From Chloroflexota bacterium (lineage in GTDB: Bacteria > Chloroflexota > Anaerolineae > Anaerolineales > Villigracilaceae): 37,564 nt of DNA. The stretch is from NCBI GenBank assembly GCA_016234555.1, contig JACRBJ010000017.1, positions 1 to 37,564 on the forward strand, given 5' to 3'. Both the position numbers and the translations under genes were made by a program. Positions 32,303 to 37,564 of this stretch are shown one piece after another (positions within the stretch are counted from its first letter, which is position 1; the number at the start of each line of letters is the position of its first letter). The notes beneath the pieces are model-generated. The model ran no database searches. It worked only from the letters and a program-made list of their open reading frames with translations, and was not told where the DNA came from.

Positions 32303-35300
32303 ATGAAGGCTTCCCCTCTGCTGAATACGAAATTCATGCCGCCGCCTGTCGAAGACGCCCTTCCCAGACCTCACCTGATTCAATGGCTGGATGGGCAGCA
32401 TGACCGGAGACTGGTGCTCGTCTCTGCGCCGCCCGGCTACGGGAAGACCACCCTGCTTGCGGATTTTATCGCCACCCATTCCGGACCTTCAGCCTGGTAC
32501 CAGCTCGAGGCGTCTGATTCCGACCCGACGGTTTTTCTAACCTATCTCATCGAAGCCATCCGCCGTTCGAGTTGGAAGAAAGCCGCCAAACTTGGACAAA
32601 ACGCGCAAGCCCTGCTCAACAGTCCCGACGCCGGCATGGCATCACAACGCGTGCTGACCGTGCTGATTAATGAATTGAACGAGCAGGTCTCCGAGCAATT
32701 TGTGATCGTGCTGGAAGACTACCATGTCATTGCCAGCCCGGTCGTGCATCAACTGGTGGATTACCTGCTCGATAACGCCCCAACCGCACTACAACTAATC
32801 ATCTCCACCCGCGCAGACCCGCCGCTTGCGCTTGCCCGCCTGCGCGCCCGCGGGCTGCTGGCTGAATTGCGCGCCACAGACTTGCGCTTCCGCAACAACG
32901 AAGTAACCGAATTGTTCAAGCGCGAAACACACGGGCTGTCAACTGAAAACCTGTCCCTGCTTGGCGAAAAAACCGAAGGCTGGGCGGCGGGTCTGCAAAT
33001 CGTCCGCAACACGCTGGCGGGGCAAAACGCGATTGCCACCCGCGAAATCATCGCATCGTTAAGCGGCTCCCACCGTTTTGTCTTCGAATACCTCACGGAG
33101 GAAGTCTTTCGCAGGCTGCCGCAGGAAAAGCAAAAATTCCTGTTGCAAACCTCCGTGCTCTCGCAAATGGACGCGGCATCCTGCAATTACATCGCCGGGG
33201 TAAAAAACTCCCAGGACGTGCTGGAGGAACTGGAAAAGCAAAACCTCTTCCTCACCTCGCTGGATTCGGAAAGGCGCTGGTACCGCTACCACTTTTTATT
33301 CCGCGAATTCCTCCTGAGCAGGCTTCACCGCGAGTACGGCGAACAGTCACGGGGACTGGAAGGAAACGCGGGAAAATACTACGAGGAACATGGGGAATGG
33401 GAGGCATCCTTCCTGCATTTTGTCAACGCGCAGGATTCCGAATCTGCGGCGCGGGTGGCGTTGAAATTCGCATCCGACTACGTCGAGCGCGGACGCGTGG
33501 AAGTTCTGCACCGTTATCTCAATATGCTTCCAGCAGACATCCTGCACACACATCCCGAATTATTATTGCAACACGGCAATGTCCACCGCAGGCTTGGCGA
33601 AGCCGGGTTGGCAATCGCAGCCTACGAAGATGCGCGCCTTGCGTTCGAACAGCAGGAAAATCCATCGGGCAAAAGCCGCTCGATTACCCGCCTGGCTGAA
33701 GTGTACCGCGCACAGGGAAATTACCGTCAGGCGGAGGAACTGGCAGCACAAGCGCTCGAATCCGCGACGGAGACTGATCACACCGCGCGGGCGGAAGCGC
33801 TGATGGCGCTTGCCAAAAGCGCCGGCTTCCTAAGCGGCATGGACAAAGGTCAGGAACTGGCGGAACAGGCTGTGGAGGAGGCGCGCAAAGCCGATGGGCT
33901 TTCAGCCCTGGAACGCGCCGGTTTTCTCCAATCGTTGGGACAAATCTGTTGGTGGCACGGCGACCCGCAGTCCGCGGCGCAGCACGCTCATGAGGCGCTG
34001 AGGTTGGTCCCCGAACAAATGTCCCCGATAGCGGCGCAAGCTTACATTCTCCTGGTTACGCCACATTTGTATTGGCGCGAACTTGAAACCGCGTTGAAAT
34101 ACGCCGAACGCGGACTGGAGATTGCGCAAACCCTGCACCTGACCGAACTGCTCCCGGCGGCATACACCGCTTTGGGAAATGTGCTCACCCGCCTCGGTGA
34201 AACCTCACGCGCCGAAGCGTCCCTGCGCCAGTCTGTGGAGCTTGCCCGTCGTCTCGGCATGGCATCCTACGAGCAGTTGATGGCGACTGGCTACCTTGCC
34301 TACAACCTGTACGGGCAGGGTCGCGTGGATGAGGCATGGCAGCTTGCCGAGGGCGCGCTCTGGTCATACACCGGCAACCATGACACCTATGAGGCATTTG
34401 TATGCCGGAGCGTTCTGGCGGATGTGGCGCTGGAAAACGAACAACTCGACCGCGCGGAGAATTTATTCAATGAACTGCTGCAAGCCGGGAAACGCCGCCA
34501 GTTCAGGATTCCGCTGGCAATGGTGCATTTCGGACTGGCATATATCCATCTTGTCACCGGCAGAAGGGAAATGGGGATTCGCCATGCGTGCGCGTCACTT
34601 GAATTGATCGAGCCGACCCGCGCCTTTCAATTATTCGTCGACCAGGGAGAGCGCAGTCTGGTGGTTTGCAATGCGCTTGCCGAAGCGGGTCACACGAGCC
34701 CGTTTTTGGATCGCGTGCGCGAGTTCGCGCCCGACAAGCGGAAGAAACAAACCATCACGGTCAGGGACCAATCAGTGGTCACGGTCAAAAGCATGGGGGC
34801 GTTCCACGTATTTATCGGGGAAGAAGAGATCACCCAGGAACGCTGGGTTTCCTCGAAAGCCCGCGACCTGCTTGCCTATTTTGTCACCTTTCGCGGCGAA
34901 CGCATCCATGCAGAACGCGCCTTTGACGCCATCTGGGCGGAAAAGGCTGGTCGCGGGCTGACAGCCTTCCATACGGCGCTTTCGCGCCTGCGCGCTGCAA
35001 TGAAATCGGGGGAAAATTCCCCGCGACTGATCCTTGTGGAAGCGGGTGAATATCGCATCGACGCCGCCCGCTTCGTCATCGACGTGGAGGAATTCGACTC
35101 CGCCCTCGCCAAAGCCCGCGCCACATCCGACGAGGAGACCGCCGCCAAATTCCATGAGCAGGCAATTCACCTTTACAACGGTGAATATCTCCAAAACCTG
35201 TATTATGACTGGTTATTTCCCGAACGCAGACGGTTGGCCAGGGCATATCTCGGCTCACTTCGCGCGCTGGCAGACTATCACTTCGCCCATAAACGTTTCA

Positions 35301-35527
35301 CCAACGCGCAGGAATTGATCCAGCGCGCCCTGCGGGTGGATTCGCTCCAGGAAGACCTTTATTGCCAGGCATTTAAAATCTTCACCGCGCTGGGAGACCG
35401 CGCCGGGCTGATCAACCAATACCAGGAAATGAAACACATTCTAGCCAAGGAACTCGACATGGAACCATTACCGGCGACAGAACACCTGTATCAAAGACTT
35501 TTAGACGAATTCTCGCGGGGAAAGTAA
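32300..35527 (+). CDS. Large ATP-dependent transcriptional regulator: MalT-like STAND ATPase, TPR region, C-terminal wHTH-BTAD
   Basis: About 1075 aa. The N-terminus LLNTKFMPPPVEDALPRPHL is typical of MalT-like regulators. The Walker A motif is SAPPGYGKTTLL (about 42-53), Walker B is VIVLEDYHVI, and the GxP-like motif is TEGWAAGLQI. Residues about 345-800 are TPR-like helical repeats that would hold the effector site. At the end, instead of LuxR HTH, are an OmpR-type winged helix (about 827-925, including FVTFRGERIHAERAFDAIW) and a BTAD domain (about 926-1075), as in SARP activators. Start GTG 32300 or ATG 32303; leaderless promoter. It diverges from the uptake operon and its stop abuts the DMT transporter gene, so both are likely targets. 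Confidence 0.9.
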   Translation: MMKASPLLNTKFMPPPVEDALPRPHLIQWLDGQHDRRLVLVSAPPGYGKTTLLADFIATHSGPSAWYQLEASDSDPTVFLTYLIEAIRRSSWKKAAKLGQNAQALLNSPDAGMASQRVLTVLINELNEQVSEQFVIVLEDYHVIASPVVHQLVDYLLDNAPTALQLIISTRADPPLALARLRARGLLAELRATDLRFRNNEVTELFKRETHGLSTENLSLLGEKTEGWAAGLQIVRNTLAGQNAIATREIIASLSGSHRFVFEYLTEEVFRRLPQEKQKFLLQTSVLSQMDAASCNYIAGVKNSQDVLEELEKQNLFLTSLDSERRWYRYHFLFREFLLSRLHREYGEQSRGLEGNAGKYYEEHGEWEASFLHFVNAQDSESAARVALKFASDYVERGRVEVLHRYLNMLPADILHTHPELLLQHGNVHRRLGEAGLAIAAYEDARLAFEQQENPSGKSRSITRLAEVYRAQGNYRQAEELAAQALESATETDHTARAEALMALAKSAGFLSGMDKGQELAEQAVEEARKADGLSALERAGFLQSLGQICWWHGDPQSAAQHAHEALRLVPEQMSPIAAQAYILLVTPHLYWRELETALKYAERGLEIAQTLHLTELLPAAYTALGNVLTRLGETSRAEASLRQSVELARRLGMASYEQLMATGYLAYNLYGQGRVDEAWQLAEGALWSYTGNHDTYEAFVCRSVLADVALENEQLDRAENLFNELLQAGKRRQFRIPLAMVHFGLAYIHLVTGRREMGIRHACASLELIEPTRAFQLFVDQGERSLVVCNALAEAGHTSPFLDRVREFAPDKRKKQTITVRDQSVVTVKSMGAFHVFIGEEEITQERWVSSKARDLLAYFVTFRGERIHAERAFDAIWAEKAGRGLTAFHTALSRLRAAMKSGENSPRLILVEAGEYRIDAARFVIDVEEFDSALAKARATSDEETAAKFHEQAIHLYNGEYLQNLYYDWLFPERRRLARAYLGSLRALADYHFAHKRFTNAQELIQRALRVDSLQEDLYCQAFKIFTALGDRAGLINQYQEMKHILAKELDMEPLPATEHLYQRLLDEFSRGK

Positions 35528-36415
35528 ATGCAAAAAAACAGCTTTCTTCCATACATTGAAGCCCTGTTCGCGGTTGTCGTGTGGGGCGGATCATTCATCG
35601 CCACGAAAATCGCCGTGGGGCAGATCTCCCCCAACACAGTGGTGTGGCTGCGTTTTACGATGGGCATCCCAATCCTTTTTGTTGCCGTGCTTCTTCGCAA
35701 ACAGTTTGCATTTCCCAAAGGCAATGAGTGGTGGTATTTTGCGCTGCTTGGGTTCCTCGGAATCACCTTTCATCAGTGGCTGCAATCCAATGGACTGCAA
35801 ACGGCGCAAGCCACCACCACCGCGTGGATCATCACTACGTCGCCGGCGTTCATCGCCATTTTGGGCTGGCTGGTCTTGAAGGAAAAACTGCGCCTCCATC
35901 AATCGCTGGGCATCGGGCTTGCCATGTGCGGCGTGCTGGCTGTGGTCACAAAGGGAGATTGGGAGGCGCTGGCGGTCGGAAATTTCGGCACAAAAGGCGA
36001 CTTCCTCATCCTCATCAGCGCGGTGAATTGGGCGGTATTTTCCATCCTGTCGAGATACGGGTTGAAGAGACACCCGTCCACGCTGATGACGTTTTGGGTG
36101 ATGACCCTCGGCTGGTCGTTCACGTCCGTGGCATTTGCGGCAAGCGGAAAGCATGCCGAAATTATGCAGCTCGATCTTCGCGGCTGGATGGTCATCATTT
36201 ATCTCGGCATCTTCACCACCGGGCTGGCTTATATTGCCTGGTTCAGCGCGCTCAGCCAACTGTCCGCCGCGCAGACGGGAGCCTTCCTCTTCGTCGAGCC
36301 GCTGACGAGCATGGTGGTCGCGGCATACGTTTTGGGAGAAAGAGTCACGCCTGTTTCTTTGTTCGGCGGCGTGGTAATTTTAGTTGGGATTTGGATGGTG
36401 AATCGGCAAGGATGA
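35528..36415 (+). CDS. EamA/DMT-family transporter
   Basis: A 295-aa inner-membrane protein with ten predicted helices in two EamA repeats. The first begins YIEALFAVVVWGGSFIATKIAV and contains WLRFTMGIPILF; the second begins GDFLILISAVNWAVFSILSRYGL and ends TGAFLFVEPLTSMVVAAYVLGE, then GGVVILVGIWMVNR. The family exports metabolites or amino acids. Its ATG follows the stop codon of the BTAD regulator with no gap, so it is co-transcribed and probably regulated with it. Confidence 0.92.
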   Translation: MQKNSFLPYIEALFAVVVWGGSFIATKIAVGQISPNTVVWLRFTMGIPILFVAVLLRKQFAFPKGNEWWYFALLGFLGITFHQWLQSNGLQTAQATTTAWIITTSPAFIAILGWLVLKEKLRLHQSLGIGLAMCGVLAVVTKGDWEALAVGNFGTKGDFLILISAVNWAVFSILSRYGLKRHPSTLMTFWVMTLGWSFTSVAFAASGKHAEIMQLDLRGWMVIIYLGIFTTGLAYIAWFSALSQLSAAQTGAFLFVEPLTSMVVAAYVLGERVTPVSLFGGVVILVGIWMVNRQG

Positions 36416-36418
36416 AGG

Positions 36419-37147
36419 ATGAAAGCAAGCGCGACGAAGAACGCGAGTGTTGAGAAGATGGAAAATGGCTGGCGGTTGGGGATTGGAGCGGGCGATGCTC
36501 CCAGCTATCGGGACGCGCAACTGGATGATTATTCGGGACTGCGCCGAAGCCGATTCCCACACCGCAGTCTACGCCTCAGCCTGAGTGCGCGGACTTCGAC
36601 TCCGTCCGCGGCTGGGACCTGGGGCCTTGGGCTGTGGAACGACCCGTTCGGGTTGTCGCTTGGCTTCGGCGGGAATCCGATCCGATTGCCTGCGCTGCCG
36701 AATGCGGCGTGGTTCTTTTATGCCTCGCCGCAAAACTACCTGTCCTTCACCGACGATAAACCCGCGCAAGGCTTTCTGGCGCAGAGTTTCCGCTCGCCGA
36801 AGTTTCATCCGCTGTTGATTCCCGCTGGGCTGGCGCTCCCCTTCTCGCGCAAGGTGACGAGGAAATTTTTGGGCAAAGTCATTGACGAGGACTCGTCCGC
36901 ACTCAACGTGGATACAACTCAATGGCACAGGTACAGCCTCGAGTGGAGTCCGCAGCGCGTGGCTTGGGATGTGGATGAGGTTCGTGCCTTTGAATCGCCG
37001 GTAAGTCCGAATCCGCCCTTGGGACTCATCATCTGGATCGACAATCAATATGCGGCATTCACGCCGGAAGGAAAGCTTACGGCTGGGGTTTTGGAAAGCG
37101 GGGAGCAGTGGCTGGAGGTCAGGGATTTGGAGATAGGCAGTGCATGA
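36419..37147 (+). CDS. Concanavalin-fold protein, GH16-like, unknown substrate
   Basis: Up to 242 aa, no signal peptide. The sequence RLSLSARTSTPSAAGTWGLGLWNDPFG and LPNAAWFFYASPQNYLSF, then WHRYSLEWSPQRVAWDVDEV and NPPLGLIIWIDNQYAAF, follows the beta-jelly-roll order of GH16/laminarinase-like proteins. I do not see the canonical ExDxxE catalytic motif; the corresponding strand may be WNDPFG. It may therefore bind rather than cut carbohydrate. The start is uncertain: ATG 36419 lies in a repetitive GATGAAGGATGAAAGC stretch, and ATG 36458 (MENGWRLGIG) fits the folded domain better. Four bases after the DMT gene; probably the third gene of that operon. Confidence 0.68.
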   Translation: MKASATKNASVEKMENGWRLGIGAGDAPSYRDAQLDDYSGLRRSRFPHRSLRLSLSARTSTPSAAGTWGLGLWNDPFGLSLGFGGNPIRLPALPNAAWFFYASPQNYLSFTDDKPAQGFLAQSFRSPKFHPLLIPAGLALPFSRKVTRKFLGKVIDEDSSALNVDTTQWHRYSLEWSPQRVAWDVDEVRAFESPVSPNPPLGLIIWIDNQYAAFTPEGKLTAGVLESGEQWLEVRDLEIGSA

Positions 37148-37220
37148 CCGATATTTGGACAGAGGACGGTAATAAACCTTCCTTGAGAGGATTTTTCCCA
37201 GATTAGGCTGGTCACAAGAA

Positions 37221-37257
37221 GAAAACGGCTCCAAAAGTCCATCTTTCGGAGCCGTTT
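37221..37257. terminator. Hairpin terminator after the GH16-like gene
   Basis: AAACGGCTCC (37223-37232) pairs perfectly with GGAGCCGTTT (37248-37257), loop 15 bases. The T-tract is short on the plus strand (TTT) and better on the minus strand (TTTTCTTCTT), so it may act in both directions. It lies about 75 bases after the stop. Confidence 0.65.
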
Positions 37258-37469
37258 GTGACTGCAGGGCATTGGTTTGAACTTAGGCAGGCGGGTGTGG
37301 ACTCTGCTTGGTAACAGAAAACCGCTTGTAAATGCGTCGGATGCACGCTTTGCTGGGCACGTTTTGCTTTCAAAATGCGCTTTTGGCCTTCGCTGCTAGT
37401 ACTCGACTAACTTGAATATTTTTCATTGCTCTGTTGCAAACATCTGAGTGAGCTGGTAGATTTAAGGGC
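37258..37469. other. Gene-free spacer, probably containing an insertion-sequence end
   Basis: No ORF is supported. A direct repeat GCACGCTTTGCT / GCACGTTTTGCT lies around 37345-37371. The IS left end must fall somewhere in this stretch, but its inverted repeat cannot be identified without the right end. Confidence 0.35.
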
Positions 37470-37564
37470 ATGAACCAACGAGAGAGCCGCTACGTAAAAG
37501 TCACCAAAATTGCATATCGCCTGACCAAACAGGCATTGCCAAAGTATTCACACGCCAAGAGTCC
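37470..37564 (+). mobile_element. Insertion-sequence transposase, first 31 codons
   Basis: ATG at 37470 opens MNQRESRYVKVTKIAYRLTK followed by QALPKYSHAKS, still open at the window edge. The segment (tyrosine-rich start, LPKYSHAKSP) resembles the N-terminus of DDE transposases of IS4/IS5-like elements. Family cannot be fixed from 31 residues. It lies after a terminator and a gene-free spacer, as an inserted element would. Confidence 0.6.

Overview
The window reads as chromosomal DNA of a free-living, fairly GC-rich bacterium, most likely a member of the Chloroflexota (Anaerolineae-like). This is inference from gene content: a membrane-anchored Hanks-type Ser/Thr kinase built on a histidine-kinase-like membrane module, a large MalT/SARP-like ATPase-TPR-BTAD regulator, Thr/Pro-linked secreted enzymes, RNase J, dispersed hairpin repeats, and several promoters in which a TATAAT-like box lies 5-6 bases before the start codon (leaderless transcripts). 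No tRNA, rRNA or CRISPR array was seen.

Layout. 1-753 is the 5' part of ettA (minus strand, cut by the window edge). 0.8-8.9 kb is an accessory, defence-like island. It holds a type IV toxin-antitoxin pair (AbiEii/AbiEi) with a palindromic operator and flanked by a duplicated, decayed copy of the ettA start region. Next is a single very long AT-rich gene (1646 aa) with an N-terminal STAND-type P-loop ATPase, about 1200 residues of helical repeats and a C-terminal phospholipase-D-like module. Then come palindromic repeats, a DUF559 nuclease-like gene and a small ORF broken by an in-frame TGA. 8.96-10.6 kb is a ROK sugar kinase-deoC pair. 10.7-12.4 kb is a secreted GH17-like protein, possibly starting at AUA. 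12.7-15.4 kb holds a SAM methyltransferase and the membrane Ser/Thr kinase. 15.6-17.5 kb has a strong promoter, a short terminated transcript (candidate sRNA or leader) and RNase J. 17.5-19.2 kb is a pcm-mutY overlapping pair.

19.4-25.6 kb on the minus strand holds an AT-rich small immunity-like protein, an MBL hydrolase-hypothetical-glycosyltransferase operon, and a secreted SxxK serine hydrolase. 25.7-32.2 kb is a tightly packed peptide/amide uptake operon on the minus strand (substrate-binding lipoprotein, two permeases, two ATPases) that ends in a nitrilase-family amidohydrolase. This suggests that an imported amide, nitrile or peptide-like compound is hydrolysed in the cytoplasm. Divergent from it, at 32.3 kb, is a large ATP-dependent BTAD regulator followed directly by an EamA/DMT exporter and a concanavalin-fold (GH16-like) protein, so the regulator may control both sides. 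The window ends in the first 31 codons of a transposase.

The best candidate for an undescribed system is the 1646-aa ATPase-repeat-PLD protein at 2806-7746, sitting beside an AbiE module.
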